Of a stretch of DNA of 64,000 bases, positions 40,065 to 49,396 are shown piece by piece. The notes below the pieces were generated by a model, which saw only the letters and a list, made by a program, of their open reading frames with translations, was not told the origin of the DNA and searched no databases. Position 1 is the stretch's first letter, and each line of letters begins with the position of its first letter. Both the position numbers and the translations under genes were made by a program. This DNA is from Gammaproteobacteria bacterium. Lineage in GTDB: Bacteria > Pseudomonadota > Gammaproteobacteria > HK1. Where the stretch lies: NCBI GenBank assembly GCA_022826505.1, contig JAJDUQ010000052.1, positions 62,001 to 126,000 of the forward strand, given 5' to 3'.

Positions 40065-42983
40065 CTAGAACCGCAGCCGGCCGACCAGACCGACGCGGTG
40101 TTCGGAATCGTCCCATGCGTGGTCACGACGCTCACCCGACAGCTCCACGCTGAGAATGCCGAGACTGCGGGATTGTCGAGCGAATTGCGCCCCGACACGC
40201 ACCCGCCGGCTGTCCTCGTTGCGCACACCAAATTCACCGAACGGAGTCAGCAACCCGTCCATCGATCGGAGGCCGTATCCCAGCCGAGCGTCGAACGACA
40301 GCGCATCACGCCGCTCGTCGCTCGAATCGAGCCGCTCGAGCGCGTGGTCGCGCCACAATGTCTCCGCATCCCCCGTCGGCGCCCCCCAGCGTGGCGACAA
40401 CGACAGCGAGAGACCAAGATCCCCGGGACCCGGCGACACGCTCGCCGTCACGCTCACACCCCGCTCCTTGTAGTTCTCCGCCGAGTGCAGCGCCAGCAGC
40501 CGGCCGCGCACTTCCACACCGATTCCCGTGCTCGGGTCGGAGAGATAGAATCCGGGAGAAATCTCGAGTCCGACTTCCTCCTCGTCTCCGCCGCCGTCGA
40601 ATCGCCCCGCAACCTCCATGAACGATGTGAGGGCCGCGCCGCTCTCCAGCTCCGCGCTATGGGATGCCTCCACTCCCATGCGGAGTCGCCATGTATCGAC
40701 CGTGAGGCCATCAATCGCCTCGAGCCCGTCATCGGTCTCGACCCGCGCAAAGCCGACGTCGCTCAGGTAGGCGAAATTCAGCGACTCGACCGGATCCAGC
40801 GAGTGGCGTATGCCGGCCGCGCCCATCAGCATGCGCATGTCGCTCGTCTCGCGGGTCGTGTCACCGGCGGATGTGTTCTCGATCTCGCCCTGGCCCGCAC
40901 CGAGGATGGTCCAGAGCTCGCTTCGGGCGTCGGCCACGTAGCGCAGATACGGATGCACGCCCGTCAGCTTGACCTCCAGGCTTCCGCTTTCCGCCGCGCC
41001 GTCGCCGCCCGTGTCGTAGTCCGCCTCCGCATTCGTCCTCGAGACCGCCACACCCGCGAGCCATCGATCGCCGAACCGCGCGTCGATGCCGAGATAACCG
41101 GCCCTCAGGTCGCCGTCGTAGGTCGCACCGCGATCCGGCCGGCTCTCGAAGAACTGGAGATCTCCCCGGCCCCACACCGTCCACTGCGCCGATCCGACGC
41201 TCATCTCGTCGCCGTCCTCCGCGGCGTTCAGCGAGATCTCGAACGCGCTCGACTGCAGCAAATCGTCGATGCCGGGACTCCAAGTCTCGTCGATGCGGCC
41301 GGGCTTCGCCGGGGAGTCCCGGTCGCGGCCAGTGGCCACCGGAAGCTCCGATGACGTTGAACCGGATCCGAGATTGAGCGTTCTCCCGCCCACGACGACC
41401 ACACTTCCACTGCTTGGCGTTGCGGAGAATCGTGTACCGATGTTGGCGGTGATGTTCGCCGCCGTGGCGGCCGTCACCGCTTCCACGGTCTCCGTGACGG
41501 CCTCCTTTACCTCCTCGCCGGCCGTCGGCGTTGCACTGTCGGAAGCCGATACGGATTCCGAGCTGGGGCTGTCCTCGCTGACCGAATTGACCGCCCGCAC
41601 CCTGAACGTGTAGCTCGTGCCGTTGACGAGGTTGCGGACCACGTGGCTGGTCGCCGTCCCGCCCGTGGGCACCCACTGTTCGTCGTCGACCTGATAGTCG
41701 TAGCGGGTGATCGGCGAGCCACCGTCGCTCGCCGGCTCTGTCCAATTCAGAGACACCTGCCCGTCGCCCGGGGTCGCTGTGAGGTTCCTGGGCGGACCCG
41801 GCACGGTGGCCGGGTCGGTGATGCTTACCGTCACATCATCGGCGGTCGTCACCGAGCCATAACCGCTCACCGCATGACTGATTGTTGCACTCTCGTCGAG
41901 AGCATCGTCATCCTTCGCGGCGCTCACGGTGACCTCTTGTGGAGAATTCCAGTCGTTGGGCGTGAACGTGAGCCTTGCCGGAGAAACCGTGAGGTCCGGA
42001 TTGTCGCTGCTCGGCGTGATGGTCACCGTGCCCGCCGGCTCGGTGGTCAGACTCACCGTGTAGCTCTCGCTCGAACCCTCCGCCACCACCAGAGGCGACA
42101 TTGACGTCACCGCAACCCCGACCGTGTCGTCATCGTCAACATGCACCGTTACGTGACTGACGGTCTCGCCTCCGTCCAACAGGAGTGCGGTCGTCCGGTT
42201 GGCAATCCTTACCGTCTCGTCGTCGGCGTCGTCATCGTCCTCCGCGTAGACGGTGACGGTTTGTCGGGAATTCCAGTTCGTCGGCGTAAACGTCAAGCGA
42301 ACGCTGTCACGTCTCGCGGTCGAAGCGCCGCGAGAAACTGTCACGGCCGGATCTCCGCTCGTCACATCCACGGGGACGTTGTCGGAGGGCCGACTCGTGA
42401 GCACAACCGTGTAGGATCCGGTGGAGTTCTCGACGAGTCGCAGGTCACTCGTCGACAGACGCAATTCCGGTGGTGCCTCGAGCCTGTAGGCGAGCCGATA
42501 ATCCGTGAAATTCCCGGAATAGAGGTCAACTCTGATGTAGTAGGTACCAGGACCAAGTGGCCATCTGACCGTATCGATCGTCGTGCTCCCGTCCGACGAC
42601 TTGCCAAGACGGCCGTCTTGACCCCGGTCAGTGTGATGACACTTGCGCGTTTCAGCGGATTCTCTGTCTACGGAACTGTCGTAGAGACAGAGATCCGCGT
42701 CGGCAGCGAGTTCACTGATAGTGAGGGTAACCGTTCCACTGCCACTCAGCGTGAACAAATACCAGTCGTTTCGATCGTCCGTGCTGACCGAACCGCCGGT
42801 TGATCCGCCGGAAACAACGTCAATTCGCCTAACGCCGTCCTGCGCATGCAGTTCACCAACGGCAAAACAAGTTATCAGTAGTGCAAGTACTCGGCATGCT
42901 CGATCGGACAAGTTCTTGCCGTGCCTCGATGCACTGGGCAACCTTGATACTCGACGCCACAGTCCACCTTGCAAATGTTTCAT
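40065..42983 (-). CDS. Autotransporter-like surface protein with Calx-beta and fibronectin III domains
   Basis: 972 residues. Signal peptide ending GELHA, a PPC-like domain (about 50-150, ending TYYIRVDLYSGNFTDYRL), at least two Calx-beta/immunoglobulin-like repeats (each ending in LTFTPxxWNSxQxVTV and a DDDD stretch), one fibronectin type III domain (PGPPRNLTATPGDGQVSLNW), a Thr/Ala/Glu helix, and a C-terminal beta-barrel of about 280 residues with strands such as GRGDLQFFESRPD and terminal aromatic residue (GRLRF). GGAGG eight bases upstream fixes ATG 42983. The barrel places it in the outer membrane with the Calx/FN3 part displayed or periplasmic; the acidic repeats suggest Ca2+ binding. 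Confidence 0.88.
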   Translation of the reverse strand: MKHLQGGLWRRVSRLPSASRHGKNLSDRACRVLALLITCFAVGELHAQDGVRRIDVVSGGSTGGSVSTDDRNDWYLFTLSGSGTVTLTISELAADADLCLYDSSVDRESAETRKCHHTDRGQDGRLGKSSDGSTTIDTVRWPLGPGTYYIRVDLYSGNFTDYRLAYRLEAPPELRLSTSDLRLVENSTGSYTVVLTSRPSDNVPVDVTSGDPAVTVSRGASTARRDSVRLTFTPTNWNSRQTVTVYAEDDDDADDETVRIANRTTALLLDGGETVSHVTVHVDDDDTVGVAVTSMSPLVVAEGSSESYTVSLTTEPAGTVTITPSSDNPDLTVSPARLTFTPNDWNSPQEVTVSAAKDDDALDESATISHAVSGYGSVTTADDVTVSITDPATVPGPPRNLTATPGDGQVSLNWTEPASDGGSPITRYDYQVDDEQWVPTGGTATSHVVRNLVNGTSYTFRVRAVNSVSEDSPSSESVSASDSATPTAGEEVKEAVTETVEAVTAATAANITANIGTRFSATPSSGSVVVVGGRTLNLGSGSTSSELPVATGRDRDSPAKPGRIDETWSPGIDDLLQSSAFEISLNAAEDGDEMSVGSAQWTVWGRGDLQFFESRPDRGATYDGDLRAGYLGIDARFGDRWLAGVAVSRTNAEADYDTGGDGAAESGSLEVKLTGVHPYLRYVADARSELWTILGAGQGEIENTSAGDTTRETSDMRMLMGAAGIRHSLDPVESLNFAYLSDVGFARVETDDGLEAIDGLTVDTWRLRMGVEASHSAELESGAALTSFMEVAGRFDGGGDEEEVGLEISPGFYLSDPSTGIGVEVRGRLLALHSAENYKERGVSVTASVSPGPGDLGLSLSLSPRWGAPTGDAETLWRDHALERLDSSDERRDALSFDARLGYGLRSMDGLLTPFGEFGVRNEDSRRVRVGAQFARQSRSLGILSVELSGERRDHAWDDSEHRVGLVGRLRF

Positions 42984-43345
42984 TCTTTCATCCTCCGGAA
43001 TTGATGCGGCCATACCACATGCATCCTTGTCATGTTCCCGGAATCAACTCCCGCAGAAATTCCGGTGCGAATGGCGGCCATGTTATTTGCATAGCAATTG
43101 CTCAAGCAAGCTGGATCGATGGGCCACCTGGTGCGATCCGGATGCGATACCTGCACGTGGGCCAATTGGCCGGCGATGTGGTCGTGACTGCGGTGGCTCC
43201 GGCAGTCATGTGAGCTGTTTCCCGTGCAAATCGACGCAGGCCTCCAAAATGCAGAATTGCAAATGAAGCAAACCAGTGCGGATCAGATCTGACATGTAGT
43301 CACAATTCCCATGTGTGACTTCGGAGATGTTACGCAATTGCCCGG
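42984..43345 (-). other. Intergenic region, no gene seen
   Basis: 362 bp between the WD-caspase gene and the barrel protein gene, both minus strand. It is somewhat AT-richer than the coding DNA, as expected for a promoter of the barrel gene. A perfect 12-bp palindrome GGCCAATTGGCC lies at 43160-43171 and could be a protein-binding site. GGAGG before 42983 belongs to the barrel gene. Nothing else was recognised. Confidence 0.4.
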
Positions 43346-45880
43346 TCACAGCTCTGCGACGGAGAAATCCGTCCCACGCGAGTAACCCATCGGTCGTTGC
43401 TTGAGCGCGTACTGACCGAGCCTGTTGCCGAGGGTCGGCATCTCCCGGGATGCGTAGTCGACGATCTCCCGCACCGAGACCTGCCCGTCGCTCGCGCCGT
43501 CGTCCACTCCGTCGGCTTGCCCTTCAAGGCTCTCGAGCACGAGATAGGTCAGCGCCCCGTGATCCGCCGCCATCAGCTCCTTGGCCCTCTCCTGCGCCTG
43601 AGAAGCGGCGAGAACGTGGATGCCGCCCACACGGGCGAGACGCCGCAAGGACTTCTGCTCGACCGCGACCTGACTGTCGCGATCGGATGCCGCTGCCGTC
43701 CTGAACGCCCCTGCCGCCGCACCGGAGTAACACGAATCGAGAACGAGAAACACGCGTTGCGCCCGCGCTCGCGTCAGAAGCTGCATCAGATGCTTGCTCG
43801 AAAGCCCGAGACGACGCACGCTGTCGGCCCGAATGGACCCACTGGCCCACTCGGGCGCGAACGGAATCATGTACCACTCGGAATAGTCTTCCTCGCGAAG
43901 TGCCACGCCGTGGCCGGAGTAGTAGACGACGAGCACGTCGTGCGGCGAGGCAGGAGTGTCGAGAATGCGTTCGATGGCCGCCTTGTCGGCCGAGGCATCG
44001 AGCAGCGTCGCGGTGTCGACGTCGGCGAAGAGTCCGCCGCTTCGCTCGCGTATCGTCTCCACCAGCGTCCGTACGTCGTTGGGCGGATAGGACAGCTCGA
44101 GCGACGGGTTGGCATAGTCGCCGATGCCGATGGCGACCACATGCAGTTTGGGTCGCGAGGGCGGCGCCGCGACGGCGATGATGGTGACGGGCGACGGCGG
44201 TCCATCGATGTTGCGGTCTCCGACACCGACCGCCCGGAGTTCATTCTTCCCGGGTGCCAGGCGTACCTCGAATCGGCCAAAACCTTCGGCTTTCGAAAAC
44301 CGGACGTCGGGGACGAGTTTCCCGTTGTGATAGAGCCGGACCGCGGCGAGCAGGTCCGCCGGGTAGTCGGACTCCGCCAAGCGTACCGTCACCCGTACCG
44401 CATCACCCGGGGATCGGCCCTCGGCCGGAATCGGATCGATGACCACCTCGGGCGGACGCAAATAGCCTTGTGCAGGGAGATCGACGGCCTCGGTGGTCAG
44501 ATAATCGGAGCGTTCGGGTGCATCGAGCTTCGCCAGGAGTCCGGGCTCGAAGTAGCTCTCCGAGAACGCATCGGCGGACAGCTCCAGAGAGTACCGGGTC
44601 CTGGTCCGGCCCGCCCATCTGATTGCATCGATCCCGCCCTGCGAGCCATCGAATCGCCCCTTGCGGTCGAGCACCGCCCAGCCCCGGACAGTGGAGACGA
44701 GCCGGCCGAGCAGTCCGGCTTTGCGGTTCTTGCGCGCCTTCCGGCTTGCGTACGAATAGATGGCGATGGTCCCGTCACGTTCCCCGCCGAACAGCCATTC
44801 TCTCGACGTGTCCAGCAGCAGCAGGGATGCAGCGTCCGGAAAGTCCTTGACCTTCACCAGGGAGCGGAAATCCTTCTTTCTGCCGGACACCGGCCAGATC
44901 CGGATCTGCCCGGTCGCGTCTCGCGCCGCGAACCGAGTGCCGTCACCATTCATCGCGAGATCTTCGACCGCGCCCTTCAGCCGCCTGGATCCGGTGAAGA
45001 GTCGCCGCGGCGCATCGGCGCCGGCAAGCGACCATACGCAAAGACGCCCCCGCGCGTCACCGAGCACGAGACGTGTCCCGTCCGGTGTGAACACCGCCGC
45101 CGTGGTGCCGGTTCCGCGCTTGCAACCATCGAGGGAGCCCAGCACCCGCACCCCCGATCTGTCGACCCGCCCCACGATCAAGGTGCCGCCGGCCGCACGA
45201 TACACGATGGTGGATCCGTCGGGCGAGAGGAGCGGCCGCGCCCCCTTCGCCGCATCGGGCAGAGGCGCCGGCAGGGTCCTCATCGCCGCACCATGCCATC
45301 GACCGTCCCGGGTTCGAAAGGCCATCGCGGTGCCGGCCTCCGCAACCGCCGGAACGGCACCGGCATCGAAACCGCCGATCGCGGCCCCGAGGGTGCGGCG
45401 GCGGCCATCGAGGTGCATCGACCGCGCGGAGCCGTCCGCGTGCACGGTCACGATTTCTGTCAGGAGACCCGCGCGCCGCACCGTCCCTGCGAGCACGTCG
45501 CTGAAGCCCCCATCGATCCGTACGCCGCGTTCGAGATCCCACAGGTAGGCGGCGCCGTCGCCGTGCACCGCCAGCACGAGCCGTCGTTCCGAGTCGGCCG
45601 ACAGACCGGTGGTGGCGCCCCTCCGGCGCCTCGGATCGATGGTGAGCGTCGGTTTGATCAGCAGCCGCTGGCGCTGGGATTCGGTAAGGCGTGCTCCTGA
45701 GTCGACGATTGGTCGGACAACACCGGACATCACGCGTCCCAGTTGCGCCTCGGCCGGGAAAGCGCCGACCGTGGCAAGCAACACGCCGCCAGATACCATG
45801 AGCACTCGCCAATTTCTCTCCGCCCGCAGGCGGAGTGCGCCGTGGAGAACGCGCCGCCCTTTCGACAACATCCGGTTCAT
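43346..45880 (-). CDS. Beta-propeller-like plus caspase-like protein (paralogue G)
   Basis: 844 residues. N-terminal basic part and hydrophobic segment ending AFPAEA give a signal peptide. Residues about 80-400 form WD40-like blades (LSADSERRLVLAVHGDGAAYLWDLERG, shortened here to its core VHGDGAAYLWDL; also TPDGTRLVLGDARGRLCVWS and GDGTRFAARDATGQIRIW). A middle beta region (about 460-580) leads to a C-terminal caspase-like domain with His657 (YYSGHG) and Cys717 (LDSCYSG), followed by an EF-hand-like DGQVSVREI. The ATG at 45880 has GGAGG five bases upstream. 98 bp downstream of H. WD-caspase fusions are known, mostly cytosolic; the export signal is unusual. Confidence 0.86.
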   Translation of the reverse strand: MNRMLSKGRRVLHGALRLRAERNWRVLMVSGGVLLATVGAFPAEAQLGRVMSGVVRPIVDSGARLTESQRQRLLIKPTLTIDPRRRRGATTGLSADSERRLVLAVHGDGAAYLWDLERGVRIDGGFSDVLAGTVRRAGLLTEIVTVHADGSARSMHLDGRRRTLGAAIGGFDAGAVPAVAEAGTAMAFRTRDGRWHGAAMRTLPAPLPDAAKGARPLLSPDGSTIVYRAAGGTLIVGRVDRSGVRVLGSLDGCKRGTGTTAAVFTPDGTRLVLGDARGRLCVWSLAGADAPRRLFTGSRRLKGAVEDLAMNGDGTRFAARDATGQIRIWPVSGRKKDFRSLVKVKDFPDAASLLLLDTSREWLFGGERDGTIAIYSYASRKARKNRKAGLLGRLVSTVRGWAVLDRKGRFDGSQGGIDAIRWAGRTRTRYSLELSADAFSESYFEPGLLAKLDAPERSDYLTTEAVDLPAQGYLRPPEVVIDPIPAEGRSPGDAVRVTVRLAESDYPADLLAAVRLYHNGKLVPDVRFSKAEGFGRFEVRLAPGKNELRAVGVGDRNIDGPPSPVTIIAVAAPPSRPKLHVVAIGIGDYANPSLELSYPPNDVRTLVETIRERSGGLFADVDTATLLDASADKAAIERILDTPASPHDVLVVYYSGHGVALREEDYSEWYMIPFAPEWASGSIRADSVRRLGLSSKHLMQLLTRARAQRVFLVLDSCYSGAAAGAFRTAAASDRDSQVAVEQKSLRRLARVGGIHVLAASQAQERAKELMAADHGALTYLVLESLEGQADGVDDGASDGQVSVREIVDYASREMPTLGNRLGQYALKQRPMGYSRGTDFSVAEL

Positions 45881-45978
45881 CTCCGCCTCCACGGTGGTGA
45901 GTCGGTGACGAGTTCAGGCCGTCGCGAATACACCGGGCCATAGCCCCGCCGGTGCGCGCCTGACACGGTCCCGACCCT

Positions 45979-47988
45979 CTACGGAGCCGACACGGTCTCG
46001 TAAACCACGCTCGCGACCGACAGATGGGGAGGACTGTCCGCGTCGGCGCGAAGCACCTCGGCCAGCTCGACCAGATAGGCCTTCGGACGCTCGATGACCG
46101 CCAGATCCTTGTGTGCGGTGGTCAGCTTCTCGATGCGGGTGGAGTCTCCATGGGACACCACGGCCACCAGGGTTCCGGGGCCCGCAGGAGGGCTTATCCG
46201 GATTCGGAAGGTCCTGTCGCCGGAACCGGGCACCTTCTTCGGCTCGCCTGCTTCAATTCGCGTCGGCACCTTGTCCCTGAGGCTGTACTCATTGGGAAAG
46301 AGCTGCATCATCTCTCCCGTGGGGGAGACGTCGAGCAACACGAGCTCGCCGTCGCGGGGGCTCGTGACGACGATGTCCACCGCGGTGCCGATCTCGAGGC
46401 GCGTGCCCTGCTCGATTCGTACCTGCACCCCGCCCCCTGCCTGCGCGCCGGCCGTTGGCACCGGGCCCACGAGGATGTCCTTCACGGCCAGCGGGCTCGA
46501 CGGAGTCGCCATCGCGACCGGCATGAACGCGGGTGCGTCCATCGCATTCGAGGCTCCATGAATCTGTGGAGTGAGCCCGTCGGCGCAACGTTCCGGGTGC
46601 CGGCCGCAGTAGGCTTCCGACTCCCGGAGCACGTACCGGTACAGCTCCGCGCGAGTGACGGTTCCGTCGGCGTCGGCGTCGGCCATGGCGTCTCTCGCTC
46701 CGGCCAGCAGCCGCCTGGTGAACACGCTCATCGGAGCCCGAACCTCCTCGTCCACGAGTGCCTTCTGATGGGCTTCCACTGCGGCCCATACCGTGATGTC
46801 GGCCGTTCGGAACTTGGGATCCTTCGTCGAGACGAACGTGTCGGGCTCCGAATCGCGGACGACTTCCCGGTTCGCGTCCGGGGTGCGGAGCTTGAGCGGT
46901 CCCCCGTCGGAGCGGCGCGGGCTCTTGATGTAGCGCCAATGGTCGCCGACGACCATCATCTTGTCGCTGGTCCCGGCATGACAGGAATCGACCACCACGT
47001 TGATGCGGCGCCCGTCGAGACGTGCAAGCATCGCCCCGATTTCGTCGTCGGTAATCATCCCGTCAACCGTGTTGTTCGCACGCACGGCAACGTCGACGGG
47101 GACCAGCGTCTCGTCGTAGCGATCGGGCTCGTCGCCATTGGTGTCGAGCTGTTGCCAGCCATGTCCGCTGAAGTAGATGAACACCTCGTCGCCCGGGCCC
47201 GTCCCGCCGATGAGCCACTCGTCCATGGCGCCGAGTATCGCCGACCGGGTGGCCTCTGCATCGAGCAGCATCTTGACGTCGCGCGCGTCATATCCCAGAA
47301 CGCCGGTGACGAACGCGCGCATCGCCTTCGCGTCGCTTACCGGACCAATCAGGCGCCCGACGTTCCGGTAGGCACCGATACCGATCAACAACGCCTTGCG
47401 GCGGACGTTCGGGGACGCCGAGGACGTGCGGCCCTTGTCGGTCGAGCCGAGACGCACGATCTCGACGCGTCGATTCCTCCCGTCGTCCGGACTCATGTCC
47501 GGCAGCGGATAGTCTTCGCCCATGCCGACGTCGACGAGGCGGTGTTCGGCAATGCCCGCGGAGACCAGGGTGCGCTTGACCGAGCCCGCCCGCTTCACCG
47601 AGAGCCGCCGGTTGTAGTCCCGCCCCCCGACGCTGTCGGTATGTCCCTGGACCGCGAACGAGTAGTGGCGCAGTGTCTTCAGCTCCAGCGCCCTGGCAAC
47701 CTCGTCGAGCTGTTCCACTGCCCTTGCGGTCAGTCGATGCGAATTGAACTCGAACTCGATGGCGGGCAGACCGATTCGATATGACAGGGGACTCGGGTCA
47801 GGTTCCGGCGGAGAGTCGTCACCCTCGACCACCATTGCCTTGTCCGCACCGCACCTGTCGCCTTGGAGCAGCTTGCACTCGATCGTCTTGTAGCTGAACA
47901 CCGTGGGGCGTTCCGAGGCAGCGGCGACGCCTGACGCAAGTCCGCCAAACGCGGCAACCACGGCCAGGAGGCGTAGCATTGAATTCAT
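45979..47988 (-). CDS. OmpA-caspase-EF-hand-DUF4384 fusion (paralogue H)
   Basis: 669 residues. Signal peptide 1-24 (ends SGVAAA), an OmpA-like peptidoglycan-binding domain about 75-180 (GHTDSVGGRDYNRRLSVKRA), a caspase-like domain about 195-340 with His276 (YFSGHG) and Cys336 (VDSCHAG), an EF-hand loop at 437-448 (DADADGTVTRAE), and a C-terminal DUF4384 domain (about 525-620, VLLDVSPTGEMMQLFPNEY). This single chain unites modules that are separate proteins elsewhere in the cluster. Start at ATG 47988 after GGAG; the open frame further upstream lies in the paralogous DUF4384 gene. Located 59 bp after that gene. Predicted to be a wall-anchored, Ca2+-responsive periplasmic protease. Confidence 0.88.
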   Translation of the reverse strand: MNSMLRLLAVVAAFGGLASGVAAASERPTVFSYKTIECKLLQGDRCGADKAMVVEGDDSPPEPDPSPLSYRIGLPAIEFEFNSHRLTARAVEQLDEVARALELKTLRHYSFAVQGHTDSVGGRDYNRRLSVKRAGSVKRTLVSAGIAEHRLVDVGMGEDYPLPDMSPDDGRNRRVEIVRLGSTDKGRTSSASPNVRRKALLIGIGAYRNVGRLIGPVSDAKAMRAFVTGVLGYDARDVKMLLDAEATRSAILGAMDEWLIGGTGPGDEVFIYFSGHGWQQLDTNGDEPDRYDETLVPVDVAVRANNTVDGMITDDEIGAMLARLDGRRINVVVDSCHAGTSDKMMVVGDHWRYIKSPRRSDGGPLKLRTPDANREVVRDSEPDTFVSTKDPKFRTADITVWAAVEAHQKALVDEEVRAPMSVFTRRLLAGARDAMADADADGTVTRAELYRYVLRESEAYCGRHPERCADGLTPQIHGASNAMDAPAFMPVAMATPSSPLAVKDILVGPVPTAGAQAGGGVQVRIEQGTRLEIGTAVDIVVTSPRDGELVLLDVSPTGEMMQLFPNEYSLRDKVPTRIEAGEPKKVPGSGDRTFRIRISPPAGPGTLVAVVSHGDSTRIEKLTTAHKDLAVIERPKAYLVELAEVLRADADSPPHLSVASVVYETVSAP

Positions 47989-48047
47989 GGCATGGTGCTC
48001 CGTTGGTGAGATGACAGTGGATCCCGCTCTGCGGCAACCGGCGTGGC

Positions 48048-48605
48048 TCAATGGGCCACCACCGTAGTCGAGAGCGTCATCACGCTCCAGTCGTCGGGAT
48101 TCACGCGGCCGAGCGCATCGTTCAGCCGTCGGTGGAACTGACCCGGGTTCAGGTCGAGGCTGGCGATCCCGCCCGCCCCCTCGCTCAGGATGTCGGCTCC
48201 GGAGAGGAATTCGAACTGGTTTCGGGTCGAGACCAGGTAGAACGCCTCGGGCCCGGCGGGGGGCTTCACCACAACCTGAAGTCCACTCGCAGGCGAGGGA
48301 AAGTCGACAATCTCGGCCGGAGACATCTGGAAGTTCCGCAGCAGTCGGGTGACCTTGCACGAGGTGCTGACGTGAAAGAGGCTCAGGAATGCAGGGGTGC
48401 TGACCCGCATCTGAATGCGAAACGGTTCGCCCACGTTGAATCGCGCATCGGGCACGGCCCACGCTTCGGTGACGAACTTTCGGCCCTCGTTGACGTCCGG
48501 GAGCACGCACGGCGCTGCGTGGGCCGAGGACCCGATCAGTGTTGCAGCCGACACGAAAGCGAGCGTGGCGAGTGGGAAGATGCGGCGGCGAATGGAACTT
48601 GACAT
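48048..48605 (-). CDS. Exported DUF4384-like protein
   Basis: 185 residues. Signal peptide MSSSIRRRIFPLATLAF...ending SSAHA, then a mature part starting APCVLPDVNEGRKF. The DUF4384-like core (FNVGEPFRIQMRVSTPAFLS, CKVTRLLRN, VVVKPPAGPEAFYLVSTRN) and tail (GRVNPDDWSVMTLSTTVV) parallel the lipoprotein at 39363; here the lipobox cysteine is missing, so it is soluble periplasmic. The start at 48605 (not the longer 48659) is set by the signal peptide. It stands 70 bp from the previous gene and 59 bp before H. Confidence 0.85.
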   Translation of the reverse strand: MSSSIRRRIFPLATLAFVSAATLIGSSAHAAPCVLPDVNEGRKFVTEAWAVPDARFNVGEPFRIQMRVSTPAFLSLFHVSTSCKVTRLLRNFQMSPAEIVDFPSPASGLQVVVKPPAGPEAFYLVSTRNQFEFLSGADILSEGAGGIASLDLNPGQFHRRLNDALGRVNPDDWSVMTLSTTVVAH

Positions 48606-48630
48606 GGCAACAGTCTCCGATTTTTCAGTC

Positions 48631-48656
48631 GCCCCGCGCGCGAGTGCGCGCAGGGC
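48631..48656. other. Intergenic GC-rich hairpin
   Basis: GCCCCGCGCGC and GCGCGCAGGGC form an 11-bp stem with one mismatch and a GAGT loop, between the two exported DUF4384 genes. The minus strand has an A-run rather than a T-run after it, so it is not a standard terminator for these genes; it may stabilise or attenuate the message. Its loop resembles that of the hairpin at 39289, also beside a DUF4384 gene. Confidence 0.35.
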
Positions 48657-48675
48657 CATTGGGAGCCGGATCGGC

Positions 48676-49308
48676 CTATTCGATGTAGACGACCTGATTG
48701 TGTACCACCCGGCTCGCAGGTTTCTCCTTCAGCGTGAATTTCAAGTCCTTGGCGACCGAGACGGCATCGCCGCGAAGCGCAAGAAAGGGTCCCGCCTCGG
48801 TGCTGTCGTCGACGAGATTCCGAGTCATGGGGACATTGTCCTTCGAGGCAATCACGGTCAGCAGTTCGGCGCCCTTGGGGTGCGATACGAGGAGCTGATA
48901 CTCGGACCCGGCGGGCGGAATCGAAATCGCCTTTCCCGCGCGCACGAAGTTGTCTGACTCGTAGCGGTTGGGAAAGATCTGATGCACCTTGCCGCTCGTC
49001 CCGGTGTCGAATACCCAGACGTAGGCGTCCTCGGTTACGTCGACGGTGAGGGTGAGGGTGTCGCCATGGCCGTAGCGTGCGTCCGGACGGTCCACCGCCG
49101 TCTTTACCGCAAGCTCCGTGCCGGCGGTGTTCTGTGTGCTCACGGGCGCCGCCTCGAGCTTCGCCATCGGGACCTGACGGATGTCGAGATCCTTGATGTA
49201 CGAAGGCTCCGTTGCGTTCGCGAGGGAAGCTGCAAACTGCGACAGCACCACCAGCATGGTTGCCGCAAGACCCGTACCGCAGGGGGTGATTCGTGAAGAA
49301 GCGTTCAT
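48676..49308 (-). CDS. Exported DUF4384 protein
   Basis: 210 residues. Signal peptide with core AATMLVVLSQFAASLANA, mature part beginning TEPSYIKDLDIRQVP, and one clean DUF4384 domain: DARYGHGDTLTLTVDVTEDA, VWVFDTGTSGKVHQIFPNRY, AISIPPAGSEYQLLVSHPKG. The C-terminus adds a short basic tail (FTLKEKPASRVVHNQVVYIE). GGAGG eight bases upstream fixes ATG 49308. It is the first of four closely spaced minus-strand genes leading to H and G, and is separated from the vWA gene by 228 bp that hold a dead DUF4384 remnant. Confidence 0.88.
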   Translation of the reverse strand: MNASSRITPCGTGLAATMLVVLSQFAASLANATEPSYIKDLDIRQVPMAKLEAAPVSTQNTAGTELAVKTAVDRPDARYGHGDTLTLTVDVTEDAYVWVFDTGTSGKVHQIFPNRYESDNFVRAGKAISIPPAGSEYQLLVSHPKGAELLTVIASKDNVPMTRNLVDDSTEAGPFLALRGDAVSVAKDLKFTLKEKPASRVVHNQVVYIE

Positions 49309-49396
49309 CACGTGGTCCTCCAGTGAAGTGTGTGTGGATGAGCCGACACAACCCCGGTCATCGACCGGCGAACACGATACCCGGGGTTGCAGGACT

